DNA of 64,000 nucleotides from an uncultured Draconibacterium sp. (GCF_963674925.1 NZ_OY771647.1:1007501-1071500); one strand, 5' to 3'. Positions 1 to 8,413 are shown, counted from the stretch's first letter. Translations and numbers: made by a program. The notes: generated by a model not told the origin, from the sequence alone.

Positions 1-1243
1 TTGCCGCGAAAAAGCCAAAGGAGATACCGCCACCGACGGTGTTGTTCAATACCGGGAATCCCCAGATAAGAGCTGCGGCAAAAATCCAGTGGGTAAAACT
101 TCCCAGCGCCTGCCCCTTTGAGCGTACTTTGTTGGGGAATATCTCGGAAATAACCACCCAAAGCACTGCTCCCTGAGAGAAAGCAAAAAAGGCAATGAAT
201 CCCATCAGATAGATCATTACGCCATAACCGCCAAAATCGGAGTAGTTATTGGTAAAAAATGACTTTGAAAGCAGACCCAGGAAAATGACCATCCCAACTG
301 ATCCGGCCATAAGAAGTGTTCTTCGCCCGTATTTATCGATAAGGAAAAGTGCCACGAAAGTGAACACCAAATTGGTAGCTCCTACCGAAATAGACTGAAG
401 CAGCGAAGCATTGGTTCCAAATCCTGCCATTTCGAATACCCGTGGAGCATAAATCATAATGGCATTTATACCTGCCAACTGGTTAAAGGCAGCAATCAAA
501 AAGGCAATCATTATTGGGAACCGGTAAGCTTTTACAAACAACTTTCCGTGGCCCATAGCTTCCTCCTCTTCTACCGATTGTTTTACAATGCGTACTTCTT
601 CCTCTGGATTTTCAGCCTTAATACGCTGAAATACAGCCAATGCTTCATCAGTATGTCCCTGGTTCACCAACCAACGCGGACTTTCAGGAACCAGGTTCAG
701 CAATAAAAAGAAGGTTGCAGCGGGAATAGCTTCCACACCGATCATCCAGCGCCACGATCCACTCTCGAAAATATTTGCCAAAAGGTAATTTACAGCAAAA
801 GCCAGAAAGATGGCAGTAACCACAAAAAACTGGTTTAACAAAACCAGCTGTCCGCGCTTTTTTGCAGGCGATATTTCGGCTATAAACATGGGTGTAACCA
901 CCGAAATACAACCCAAAAGAACTCCGGTTATAAAACGGCAGGCCAGCAACATTCCCCAGTTAATGGCAAATGCACTACCCAGTGTCGACAATGCAAAAAG
1001 ACCGGATAATACGATTAATGATTTGCGACGCCCAAATTTTTCAGCCGGTTTACCTATTATAACAGTACCAACTATGGTACCCATAATGGCAACAGCAACT
1101 GTAAATCCCAGCCAAAAACTATTTAAGTCGAATAAGGTTTCCAGTTGCGATGTGGTACCCGACATCATAGCAATGTCGTAACCAAAAAGAAAGCCGCCAA
1201 GAGCGATAATTATGGCAACTGAAAATACGTTTTGTGTTTTCAT
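1..1243 (-). CDS. MFS sugar porter, C-terminus cut off by the window edge
   Basis: Inner-membrane sugar:proton symporter-like protein of the major facilitator superfamily, sugar porter family. The frame is open from an ATG at 1243 to the left edge, about 414 residues, so the last TM helices and the usual C-terminal PETKGR signature lie outside. Visible sugar-porter marks are an N-terminal GGFLFGYD motif, GRR repeats in loops 2-3 and 8-9 (KFGRRKS, DKYGRRT) and PESPRWL after TM6. It is divergent from the hybrid sensor at 1509, which has a sugar-binding-type sensor domain, so regulation of this transporter by that sensor is likely (inference). A TACCTTTG element on the minus strand (1278-1285) is a plausible Bacteroidota -7 box. 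The sugar cannot be told from sequence. Confidence 0.9.
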   Translation of the reverse strand, partial: MKTQNVFSVAIIIALGGFLFGYDIAMMSGTTSQLETLFDLNSFWLGFTVAVAIMGTIVGTVIIGKPAEKFGRRKSLIVLSGLFALSTLGSAFAINWGMLLACRFITGVLLGCISVVTPMFIAEISPAKKRGQLVLLNQFFVVTAIFLAFAVNYLLANIFESGSWRWMIGVEAIPAATFFLLLNLVPESPRWLVNQGHTDEALAVFQRIKAENPEEEVRIVKQSVEEEEAMGHGKLFVKAYRFPIMIAFLIAAFNQLAGINAIMIYAPRVFEMAGFGTNASLLQSISVGATNLVFTFVALFLIDKYGRRTLLMAGSVGMVIFLGLLSKSFFTNNYSDFGGYGVMIYLMGFIAFFAFSQGAVLWVVISEIFPNKVRSKGQALGSFTHWIFAAALIWGFPVLNNTVGGGISFGFFAA

Positions 1244-1508
1244 TTCGATTCAGAATTATTGGTTTAAAACTCTGAATCAAAGGTATGGGGGTAGGCTTTT
1301 TTTTGCTTTAAACAATGTTACCGAGTGTTAAAACCATGTAACATTATCAGCCTAAATATCAATACGTTTATACTTATGTAACATCACTATCAATTATGAT
1401 ACACTTTGAAAAATTAATGATGTTTTCTTTCACGTTATCACGTTAATTGAGATATGATAATTTGAAATTTATTACCTTCACAAAAGTATATTAATCAGAC
1501 TAAGCTAT
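1244..1508. promoter_or_regulatory. Divergent promoter region between sugar porter and hybrid sensor
   Basis: A 265-bp AT-rich spacer between divergent genes. On the minus strand CAAAGGTA at 1278-1285 reads TACCTTTG, a match to the Bacteroidota -7 consensus TAnnTTTG, 35 bp upstream of the porter start. An inverted repeat GATTCAGA (1247-1254) / TCTGAATC (1271-1278) flanks the porter 5' leader and could be an operator or leader hairpin. The AraC-type output domain of the neighbouring sensor would be a natural ligand, but no binding site is proven. Confidence 0.4.
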
Positions 1509-4295
1509 ATGACGAAGAAATTAACAATCCTATTTCTTTTCGTACTCCTATTCTCCTTCTTTAGTCTTTCGTCAAAAGAAAAATACAAAATTGGATTTTC
1601 GCAATGCACCACAGGCGACGACTGGCGCAAATCGATGCACCGCGAAATGATGATAGAACTGGCTTTTTACCCCGATTTTGAACTGATTATAAAAGACGCC
1701 AACGACAATAGCGTCCAACAAATAAACGACATCAGGCAACTGTTGGAAGAAAAAATCGACCTTTTAATTGTCTCTCCCAACGAATCGGAACCAATAACAC
1801 CAATTGTTGAAGAGGTTTATAACAGCGGAATTCCTGTTATTGTTATCGACAGGCAAATAGCCTCGGAGGCTTATACTGCATATGTTGGCGCCAACAATTA
1901 TTTAATTGGCAAAGAAGCCGGAGATTATGCGGTAAAATTGTTAAATGGCAAAGGTAAAATCGTTGAAATTACCGGGCTGCAAGGTTCATCTCCTGCAATT
2001 AACAGACACAATGGGTTTATGGAAGTGATTTCGCAATATCCCGATATGGAGCTGGTTGCTTCGGAATCGGGCAAGTGGAATTATAGCGACAGTAAAACGG
2101 TAATGCAAAATTTCCTTGACCAAAAACTGGACTTCGATCTCGTTTTCTCGCATAATGACCGGATTGCCAGAGCAGCTTACGAAGTAATTGATGCGAATAA
2201 CATTGGCGAGAAATTTATCCTGGGTATCGACGGACTATTGGGAGATGACGGGGGAATAGAAGATGTGATTGATGGTAAAATTGATGCTACTTTTCTTTAT
2301 CCTACCGGTGGAGCCGAGGCCATTCAACTGGCTGATAAAATTCTGAACAAGCAGCCTTTTGATCGTATTAATATTCTTGAAACGGTGGTTATTGATAACA
2401 ACAATGCCAAAATATTAAAACTTCAGTACGAGGCCGTTGCTGATCTTCAGGGAAAAATTGAAGACCAAAAATCCGTTCTCGAAAACCAGATCGCCCGCTT
2501 TAAAAGCCAACGGAGCTTTTTAATTGTTGTCCTGGTTTTGTTGGTAGCCATTGTGATTTTGGTTATTCAAACCTTCAGAGCTTATCGGATTAAAAGGTCG
2601 GCCAACGAAAAACTCGAGCATCAAAAACTCGAAATCGAAAAAAGAAACCGTGAAATTATAAAACAAAGAGACCAACTTATAGATGTTTCGGAAAAACTGG
2701 AGGAGGCCACACAAACCAAACTTCGTTTTTTCACCAATATGTCGCATGAGTTCAGAACGCCGCTTACGCTCATCATTGGGCCGTTAGAGGATATGATCGA
2801 ATCAGCAGATATTCCTCAACGTTTTAAAAAACAGGTTTCGATGATGCACCAGAATTCACTTCGCCTGTTGCACATGATCAACCAGCTGATGGATTTCAGG
2901 AAAATAGAGAACAATAAAATGCAGTTGCAAGCCGCCAGTTACGAAATTGTTGGTTTCCTTAACGAAATTGTAATGCCCTTTTACGATCTGGCGGAGAAGA
3001 AAAAAATCTCTCTTGTTTTTGAAGCAGAAAAAAGCCATTTAAATGCCTGGTTCGACCTTAACAAACTTGACAAAGTCATATTCAACCTGCTCTCAAATGC
3101 CATTAAATTCACACCTGTTAATGGTACTATTCATATCTCTCTTAAAGTAATTAAACCTTTAACACAGAAGATTTGGGATGAAGAAGTTGAAATTATAATT
3201 TCCGATACAGGCAACGGAATTCCAACGGATCAGATTGACCATATTTTTGATCGTTTTTACCAGGCAGAAAGCTCACGTGGTTTTATGGGAACAGGACTGG
3301 GACTTTCGCTTTCGAAAGAATTTGTAGACCTGCACCACGGAGAAATTGAGGTTAAAAGCACTATTGGAGAAGGAACAACTTTTACCATTCATTTGCCACT
3401 TGGAAACGCCCATCTTAGCACATCTGAAAAAATTGAAACACCGATAAACGAAACAAAAAAGAAGCAGATTCAACGAAACAATGAAATTCATATCAATCCG
3501 GTTTTAGATACGGGAGAAAAGATAGTTGAGACAAATTTTGAAGAAAAACCGACGGTTCTTTTGGTTGAGGATGAGATCGAAATTCGTGAATATATAAAAG
3601 ACAGTTTGGTTGATCATTATCATATTCTGGAAGCAGAAAATGGAAGGCTGGCGCTGGATATAATCAGGGAAAATGAACCCGACATTATTGTTAGCGACAT
3701 TATGATGCCGGAAATGGATGGGCTGGAATTGACCCGCACCTTAAAAACCGATTTAAAAACCTGTCATATTCCAATCATCCTTCTAACAGCAAAAGCTTCG
3801 CAGGAGCAGAAATTTGAAGGCCTGGAAGAAGGAGCCGATTCATACATTCCGAAACCGTTTAACAGCAGGCATCTGCAAATCAGGGTGAAGAAATTGCTCG
3901 AACTCAGAAAGAAGATGCACGAACGCTACAAAGGTCAGTTACTTATTGCAGTGGACGACAAAGATCTGTCGCGCCTCGATCGGAAGTTTCTGAATAAAAT
4001 CTCGCAAATAGTGGAAGAAAACCGCGAAAAGGAGGAGTTTTCGGTAGAAGAACTAAGTCAATTACTGGGTCTGTCGCGCGTGCATGTTTACCGAAAAATT
4101 AAAAAGCTGACCGGAATGTCAGTCAGCGAATTTGTACGATCTGTAAAATTGAAACTCTCTTTAAATCTGATAAAAAACAGCGGAAAAACAATGGCAGAGA
4201 TTGCCTACGAAGTTGGATTTTCATCGCCTTCGTATTTCACAAAATGTTTTAAAGACCAGTTTGGAATGTCGCCCAGTGATTTTGCAAAAAAGTGA
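1509..4295 (+). CDS. Hybrid two-component system protein (sugar-binding sensor, histidine kinase, receiver, AraC HTH)
   Basis: One-protein sensor-to-transcription-factor of 928 aa. Order: signal/TM segment 1-21; type-I periplasmic binding protein (Peripla_BP_4/LacI-like) about 25-300; TM helix about 336-356; coiled coil about 358-400; HisKA with the phospho-accepting His about 413 in MSHEFRTPL; HATPase with NLLSNAIKFTP and DTGNGIP boxes, GTGLGLSLSKE; receiver about 680-795 with the phospho-Asp about 730 in VSDIMMPEMDG; AraC helix-turn-helix to the C-terminus. This architecture matches the HTCS class that controls polysaccharide utilisation in Bacteroides, where a member with this sensor type binds fructose directly (BT1754). 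Here the divergent gene is a sugar porter, so control of monosaccharide import is the simplest reading. Confidence 0.95.
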   Translation: MTKKLTILFLFVLLFSFFSLSSKEKYKIGFSQCTTGDDWRKSMHREMMIELAFYPDFELIIKDANDNSVQQINDIRQLLEEKIDLLIVSPNESEPITPIVEEVYNSGIPVIVIDRQIASEAYTAYVGANNYLIGKEAGDYAVKLLNGKGKIVEITGLQGSSPAINRHNGFMEVISQYPDMELVASESGKWNYSDSKTVMQNFLDQKLDFDLVFSHNDRIARAAYEVIDANNIGEKFILGIDGLLGDDGGIEDVIDGKIDATFLYPTGGAEAIQLADKILNKQPFDRINILETVVIDNNNAKILKLQYEAVADLQGKIEDQKSVLENQIARFKSQRSFLIVVLVLLVAIVILVIQTFRAYRIKRSANEKLEHQKLEIEKRNREIIKQRDQLIDVSEKLEEATQTKLRFFTNMSHEFRTPLTLIIGPLEDMIESADIPQRFKKQVSMMHQNSLRLLHMINQLMDFRKIENNKMQLQAASYEIVGFLNEIVMPFYDLAEKKKISLVFEAEKSHLNAWFDLNKLDKVIFNLLSNAIKFTPVNGTIHISLKVIKPLTQKIWDEEVEIIISDTGNGIPTDQIDHIFDRFYQAESSRGFMGTGLGLSLSKEFVDLHHGEIEVKSTIGEGTTFTIHLPLGNAHLSTSEKIETPINETKKKQIQRNNEIHINPVLDTGEKIVETNFEEKPTVLLVEDEIEIREYIKDSLVDHYHILEAENGRLALDIIRENEPDIIVSDIMMPEMDGLELTRTLKTDLKTCHIPIILLTAKASQEQKFEGLEEGADSYIPKPFNSRHLQIRVKKLLELRKKMHERYKGQLLIAVDDKDLSRLDRKFLNKISQIVEENREKEEFSVEELSQLLGLSRVHVYRKIKKLTGMSVSEFVRSVKLKLSLNLIKNSGKTMAEIAYEVGFSSPSYFTKCFKDQFGMSPSDFAKK

Positions 4296-4555
4296 ACTAC
4301 TTCAGGCAAGGGCTATTATGATAAAAGTATTTTGGATTAAATTTTCGCTTACTTGTGATTTCTTTAGCGTTAAAAAAAGGAGCTGAATTTCAGAGATTTA
4401 AATTCATATGTTTTGTTCTTATCCGGGAGAATTTTCGGATTATCTGACCTATTTAATAAGTATCACATGGTAGTATAAGTTTTAACCATTAGGATAGTTG
4501 ATTGTTGTGTGTTTATAAGAAAGCCAGGATTAATAGTTTTGTGATAATAAATTGT

Positions 4556-5137
4556 ATGGAAAAATCAGTAATTGAATATTTCAAGACCTTTCCTTTTATT
4601 GGATTAGACGACATAAAATTGATTTATTCTTTAGGTAAGTTAAAAAGAATAAAAGCTGGTGAAATTTTAATCAAAATTGGAGAACTTAATTATAATGGAA
4701 TCTTTGTGCTAAAGGGGCTATTGAGAAACTATATTATTACAAATGATGGAGAAGAAAGAACGCTTCTTTTTTGTAATGAAGGGAATCAAACTGGTTCACA
4801 TTCTACCATTTTCTACAATAAGCCTGCGAAAGAAAATATAGAAGCCATTGAAGATTCAGTTGTGTTTATGTTAAATTCTGAGGTTGCAGATAAAATTGCA
4901 AGTAAACATCCAAAGCTACTAAAATTACAAAACAATATCTTAAAAAAGGTACTGGCTGAAAGTGTGGAACGAATTATTTTTTTCACCACGCTTTCTCCTG
5001 AAGAACGATTTAAAGAACTCTGTACAAAACAACCTAATCTGGTAAAACGTGTCCCACAAAAATATTTAGCTTCTTATATTGGAGTAACCACGGTTTCCCT
5101 TTCACGCATAAAAAGCAGAATTAATGTTAATAAATGA
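4556..5137 (+). CDS. Crp/Fnr-family transcriptional regulator
   Basis: A cyclic-nucleotide-binding-like beta-barrel domain (about 20-130) followed by a C-terminal winged HTH (about 150-190, with VPQKYLASYIGVTTVSLSRIK). I chose the ATG at 4556 (193 aa, MEKSVIEYF). An upstream TTG at 4502 is in frame but would add a Lys/Arg-rich stretch not expected in the family. The protein is of the short Bacteroidota type whose ligand is usually unknown. The DUF4395 gene follows 87 bp downstream in the same direction, so the two may be co-transcribed or functionally linked. Base composition is more AT-rich than in the sensor gene before it. Confidence 0.85.
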   Translation: MEKSVIEYFKTFPFIGLDDIKLIYSLGKLKRIKAGEILIKIGELNYNGIFVLKGLLRNYIITNDGEERTLLFCNEGNQTGSHSTIFYNKPAKENIEAIEDSVVFMLNSEVADKIASKHPKLLKLQNNILKKVLAESVERIIFFTTLSPEERFKELCTKQPNLVKRVPQKYLASYIGVTTVSLSRIKSRINVNK

Positions 5138-5224
5138 TGATATATAAGATATAATTATCTTTTGTTATTTTAAATTAAACTAAATCAGGGTAAGTTTGAT
5201 TTTAAAATATCAAAGGAAATATTT

Positions 5225-5671
5225 ATGAAAGGAATTGTATGTCCAGTTTCAATTGAAAAAATAGATAGTAATGTAAGCAGGCTTACTGTATTCATAAACG
5301 TTGTTTTAATGGGGCTGTTTTTATTTTCACAGAATCCTCTATTTATAGGCATTGTGGCTTGTGACTATTTCATAAGAGCCGTATTAAAAGTGGAATATAG
5401 TCCAATCCGATTTTTTGCTATTAATATCATATCTGCCTTAAATGTAAAAAAGAAACCTATTAATCTGGCACCAAAAATTTTTGCATCTCGCCTTGGACTA
5501 ATTTGTGCTATAACCGCTGCAATATTACAACTTCTTGGCTATTCAACCGGAGCTTTAATCACAGCCGGGCTGTTAATGGTTTTATCTATAATGGACTCAG
5601 TTTTTAATTTTTGTGTTGGGTGTTTGATTTACAACTATCTCGTCTATCCATTTTATAAGGACAAGAATTGA
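5225..5671 (+). CDS. DUF4395 family small membrane protein
   Basis: A 148-aa membrane protein with about four hydrophobic helices (residues about 22-50, 65-80, 95-115, 118-140). Family marks are CPVSIEKIDSNVSRL near the N-terminus and a conserved FNFCVGCLIY near the C-terminus, with cysteines facing the membrane. DUF4395 proteins are widespread and often lie near redox or sulfur-related genes; the function is unknown. It follows a Crp/Fnr regulator, which fits a redox-responsive role, but that is speculation from context. Confidence 0.8.
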   Translation: MKGIVCPVSIEKIDSNVSRLTVFINVVLMGLFLFSQNPLFIGIVACDYFIRAVLKVEYSPIRFFAINIISALNVKKKPINLAPKIFASRLGLICAITAAILQLLGYSTGALITAGLLMVLSIMDSVFNFCVGCLIYNYLVYPFYKDKN

Positions 5672-5745
5672 ACTTGATGGAAAATCATCGAACCAATTCC
5701 CCTTTTGAAGATATGACCTGTATATCAGTAATCTACTAAAAACAA

Positions 5746-5784
5746 AAAGAGAAGAAACAGATAAAATTACTGAGTCTTCTCTTT
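5746..5784 (-). terminator. Terminator-like hairpin of a lost tRNA transcript
   Basis: A 10-bp perfect stem AAAGAGAAGA / TCTTCTCTTT with a 19-nt loop. Read on the minus strand it comes immediately after the tRNA 3' remnant at 5787-5815 and ends in a U-rich tract. It occupies the same place as the terminator downstream of the intact tRNA-Leu at 7804. Confidence 0.55.
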
Positions 5785-5786
5785 AG

Positions 5787-5815
5787 TACCCGGGGCGGGA
5801 ATTGAACCACACCCG
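5787..5815 (-). pseudogene. 3' remnant of a tRNA gene
   Basis: The bases match the acceptor 3' strand and T-arm of the tRNA-Leu at 7804-7887 (TACCCGGGGCGGGAAT shared, then AATTGAACC against AATCGAACC). The match then stops, and no D-arm or anticodon arm is recognisable to the left of the following gene. The T-stem no longer pairs fully, so this is a dead fragment. The rest of the 5672-6032 spacer shows no gene: it is AT-rich and seems decayed. Confidence 0.6.
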
Positions 5816-6032
5816 TAATACACTTATAATCAATATGTTATTTCAATGTAAATCGTGAGGTCTCGTTTTTGTCTCTCACTGGTTCATTTTCAATATTTTA
5901 TAGCTTAAAAATACAAAATTTTGTGTTCTTATTCAAACCTATAACAGGATATGAATATATGCCATTCATTTTTCAACCGTATTTGAAATTTTGCTGCTAA
6001 ATAGATTTTTTTCAAGTACACCTGAATTTTTT

Positions 6033-7337
6033 CTAATCAACTATTTCTGGTAAATAATTTATTGCATACAAAGGAACGTTAAGCAACCAATCTTCTTCTC
6101 TGTAATCTGACATCGATGTCCGAACTGCAATTGAATCCGGATATCGTCCTTTGAACGACTTTAAGCTTTTCGCTTGTAAATTTTCAGCTGCTTTTACTTC
6201 AATTGGTACAACATTACTCAGGTGTTGAATAACGAAATCGATTTCAGCATTAGCTTTATCTGCTGACCAATAATAAATAGGAATATCAGGTATCGTTTTT
6301 AATTGCTGTAATGCATATTGCTCTGTCAGCGCTCCTTTAAACTCTTCAAAAATTGTGTTTCCGTCAAGTAACGTTTTTACATCGAGATTGCCCATGGCAG
6401 CTAATAAACCTACATCAACAATAAACAGTTTAAAAGCATCCATATCTTCATAAGCTTTCAGTGGAATACCAGCTTTATTTATTCTATTGACTTTATAAAT
6501 CAAGCCACTATCAATTAACCAGGATAAAGAAAGTTCGAAATCTTTTGCTCTCGCTCCTTTTTTAACAGCACTGTAAATGAACTTTTTGTTTTCTTTTGCT
6601 AATTGTGCAAGGGTAGAATTCCAAAGCATTCTTATCCGGGGAACAATCTCTACTGGAGCATGTTTTGAGAAGTCTTGCTCATAGGCTAACAGAATATTGT
6701 TTTGAATTTGTCGAACTTCACTATAATCATTGTTCTGAATAAAAGATAAAACCACCTCCGGCATTCCTCCTGTATAATAATACTGCCTTAAATACTCAAT
6801 TAATTTTGGTTTAAAATTACGAATCAGGCTCCAGTCTTTGGACTCAATAAGTTTTAATAAAGACTCTTGATTTAGTGCCTTCAAGAATTCTGGAAAGTTT
6901 AACGGATACAAATCCAGAAAATCGACCTTTCCAACAGGGAAAGAAGTATGTTGATGAAGTGATACTCCCAATAAAGATCCGGCAGCAATTACATGATACT
7001 CCGGTGTATTTTCATAAAAATATTTTAATGAAGTTATTCCTCCCTCTGCTTCCTGAATTTCATCCAATATGATTAAGGTATCTTTAGGATTGATTTGTAC
7101 TCCCGTTTCGATCTGAATAGCATTAATTATTCGGGTTATATTATAATCTTCAGAAAATAAATCCTTTAGAATTCTGGAACTTTCAAAATTCACATAAGCA
7201 GTTTGAGCATATTCTTTCTTTCCAAATTCTTTCATAAGCCAGGTTTTGCCCACCTGACGGGCACCTCTTATTATAAGTGGTTTTCTATTCTCTTTATTCT
7301 TCCAATCATAAAGATATGCTATTGCTGTCCTTTCCAT
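6033..7337 (-). CDS. AAA ATPase with DUF4143 C-terminal domain
   Basis: A 434-aa protein of the AAA_14/DUF4143 group. The N-terminal P-loop (GARQVGKT, about residue 25) and Walker B (TLIILDEIQEAEG, about residue 90) are intact. The C-terminal half carries a PD-(D/E)xK nuclease-like signature (EIDFVIQ...VPIEVKA). These genes are abundant and mobile in Bacteroidota and archaea and their biological role is unsettled; toxin, defence or transposon-linked roles have been proposed. It lies alone between tRNA remnants, has three 32-bp direct repeats just upstream of its start, and looks like a recently gained accessory gene. Confidence 0.9.
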   Translation of the reverse strand: MERTAIAYLYDWKNKENRKPLIIRGARQVGKTWLMKEFGKKEYAQTAYVNFESSRILKDLFSEDYNITRIINAIQIETGVQINPKDTLIILDEIQEAEGGITSLKYFYENTPEYHVIAAGSLLGVSLHQHTSFPVGKVDFLDLYPLNFPEFLKALNQESLLKLIESKDWSLIRNFKPKLIEYLRQYYYTGGMPEVVLSFIQNNDYSEVRQIQNNILLAYEQDFSKHAPVEIVPRIRMLWNSTLAQLAKENKKFIYSAVKKGARAKDFELSLSWLIDSGLIYKVNRINKAGIPLKAYEDMDAFKLFIVDVGLLAAMGNLDVKTLLDGNTIFEEFKGALTEQYALQQLKTIPDIPIYYWSADKANAEIDFVIQHLSNVVPIEVKAAENLQAKSLKSFKGRYPDSIAVRTSMSDYREEDWLLNVPLYAINYLPEIVD

Positions 7338-7372
7338 AGTAATTTATTTTGTATCTTCTTCAATACAAAAAT

Positions 7373-7468
7373 ACACTTTTTCGAACGACTTTTTGCGATT
7401 CTCCACACTTTTTCGAACGACTTTTTGAGAGTCAACACACTTTTTCCAATGACTTTTGTACCAATGAA
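7373..7468. repeat. Three 32-bp direct repeats upstream of the DUF4143 ATPase
   Basis: Copies start at 7373, 7405 and 7437, an exact 32-bp period. The first 22 bases (ACACTTTTTCGAACGACTTT core) are identical in copies 1 and 2; copy 3 differs at a few positions; the last 10 bases vary. They sit 36-131 bp upstream of the ATPase start, in its promoter region, and look like iteron-type protein-binding sites. 32 is not a multiple of three, so a coding origin is unlikely. Confidence 0.8.
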
Positions 7469-7539
7469 AAGAAAAATACTCCCATTTTCATTCATTACCC
7501 AAAGCGATCCTTAATCCCAAATCGTAAACACCGGCTCTT

Positions 7540-7744
7540 TCCAATTCAGGCATTAGGCAAAAGAAGGCGGAATAAATGGACTGAAAGATTGGGATGGAGG
7601 ACAGTAAATTGGCTCTTGTCATGGACCGGTTTTCAGCATTATTGCTTTTTTATGGTCCTTCAGTTATTATTTACGCATTTTATGATGCCTGAAACAAAAG
7701 GAAGATCTTTAGAGGAGATTAAAAAGATGATGATTAGAAAGTAA
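7540..7744 (+). pseudogene. 3' remnant of an MFS sugar porter gene
   Basis: The last 30 or so codons read as a sugar-porter C-terminus (MVLQLLF, then MMPETKGRSLEEIKK) and end with TAA at 7742-7744. Upstream, family-like residues (GPVFSIIAF) are found only in another frame, with the shift at the run of T near 7650, and further upstream similarity fades around a QALG stretch. No start region or TM helices 1-11 are present. This is a truncated, frameshifted tail. Whether it is a relative of the porter at the left edge cannot be tested, because that gene's tail is outside the window. Confidence 0.7.
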
Positions 7745-7765
7745 GGCTGGCCAACTGAAAACAAA

Positions 7766-7798
7766 AAAGCCTGATACTCTTGTCGAATATCAGGCTTT
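7766..7798 (-). terminator. Rho-independent terminator of tRNA-Leu
   Basis: An 11-bp perfect stem AAAGCCTGATA / TATCAGGCTTT with an 11-nt loop lies 5 bp beyond the tRNA 3' end. Read on the minus strand it is followed by a U tract. Confidence 0.8.
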
Positions 7799-7803
7799 TA
7801 ATG

Positions 7804-7887
7804 TACCCGGGGCGGGAATCGAACCCGCACTCCGTTGCCAGAACTGGATTTTGAATCCAGCGCGTCTACCAATTCCGCCACCCGGGC
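7804..7887 (-). tRNA. tRNA-Leu (anticodon CAA)
   Basis: An 84-nt class II tRNA. Acceptor 5' strand GCCCGGG pairs with CCCGGGT (G-U at the top). The anticodon arm is CTGGA-TTCAAAA-TCCAG, giving anticodon CAA (reads UUG). The long variable arm fits leucine, and the T-arm is GCGGGTTCGATTCCCGC. The discriminator is A and CCA is not encoded. This is the only intact tRNA I find in the window, and it is bracketed by two broken copies. Confidence 0.95.
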
Positions 7888-7927
7888 AAAGTTCCTTTGT
7901 GGAAAATTGGTGTGCAAAACTAATTAT

Positions 7928-7951
7928 TTCACCCGAATCAGCAAAATATTA
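7928..7951. repeat. 24-bp direct repeat, copy 1 (copy 2 at 8393-8416)
   Basis: The 24 bases beginning TTCACCCGAATCAGC are identical at 7928-7951 and 8393-8416. Each copy lies about 40 bp beyond the 5' end of a tRNA-Leu copy. With those tRNA copies, the repeat defines a tandem duplication of about 0.42 kb. Copy 2 contains the stop codon of the POT transporter. Confidence 0.85.
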
Positions 7952-7959
7952 TTAAAAAA

Positions 7960-8208
7960 CTATTCAGATTTTTCTTCAATCGATTTTAAAAAGGATTTAC
8001 CAACTCCAGACTTAAGTTGTTTTTCTCTGCTCCTGGCCTCTGCCCGCGTTGAATATTCTTCCGTATAAATCAGTTTAAAAGGTTTATAAGGCTTGGTTGT
8101 CCTTTCATATCCACGATTATGCGCTGTCAAGCGCTTTTCCAAATTTGATGTCAGTCCAACATAGATATAGCTTCTCTTTTCACTTGATAGGGCATATACG
8201 GTAAACAT
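7960..8208 (-). CDS. GIY-YIG nuclease superfamily mini-protein
   Basis: An 82-aa single-domain protein. The GIY-YIG core is visible as TVYALSSEKRSYIYVGLTSNLEKRLTAHN, and the downstream conserved Glu lies in the EARSREKQLK segment. This size matches the UPF0213/YhbQ-like free-standing group, which is common beside tRNA genes in Bacteroidota; the cellular function is not established. The gene is enclosed by two copies of the tRNA-Leu region, so it is probably part of, or the cause of, that duplication. Nuclease activity is inferred from family only. Confidence 0.85.
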   Translation of the reverse strand: MFTVYALSSEKRSYIYVGLTSNLEKRLTAHNRGYERTTKPYKPFKLIYTEEYSTRAEARSREKQLKSGVGKSFLKSIEEKSE

Positions 8209-8242
8209 ACACTTAAATTTTAAGTTAGTTCATCTCTCTGGT

Positions 8243-8350
8243 CGAACCCGCACTCCGTTGCCAGAACTGGATTTTGAACCTGTCTGCCGACAGGCAGGCC
8301 TGCCTTCCGTCAGGCAGGTCCAGCGCCTTTCAGCAAATCCGACTAACTCG
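8243..8350 (-). pseudogene. Degenerate tRNA-Leu copy interrupted by a palindromic insertion
   Basis: From 8243 to 8278 the sequence is identical to the T-loop, variable arm and anticodon region of the intact tRNA-Leu. A 40-bp palindromic block follows (8279-8318), placed within the anticodon loop/stem. After it, homology resumes with TCCAGCGC and decays through the D-arm (8319-8350). The acceptor 3' strand is missing. It cannot fold into a tRNA. Confidence 0.8.
8279..8318. repeat. 40-bp palindromic (REP-like) insertion
   Basis: Two head-to-tail 20-bp units of the form CCTGYCT-N6-AGGCAGG. Each can form a hairpin, and the two can pair with each other. Its ends are exact against the intact tRNA copy, so it was inserted as a unit. 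Such GC-rich CCTGCCTG/CAGGCAGG palindromes are spread through many Bacteroidota genomes and behave like small mobile repeats. Confidence 0.75.
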
Positions 8351-8413
8351 TAGACTTCCTTTTGGAGAAAGATCATATGCAAGCTAATTCAGTTCACCCG
8401 AATCAGCAAAATA

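Noticed and set aside
810..1181. Open frame on the plus strand of 123 codons
   Set aside because: It is antisense to the sugar porter, whose protein has clear family motifs.
7203..7514. 103-codon open frame on the plus strand with HFFERLF/HTFSNDF-like repeats
   Set aside because: The repetition comes from the 32-bp DNA repeats, whose period breaks the reading frame; the first part is antisense to the ATPase.
5787..8350. CRISPR-like array from repeated tRNA pieces and the 32-bp repeats
   Set aside because: Repeat spacing and spacer sizes do not fit a CRISPR array, no cas genes are present, and the pieces are tRNA copies or promoter iterons.
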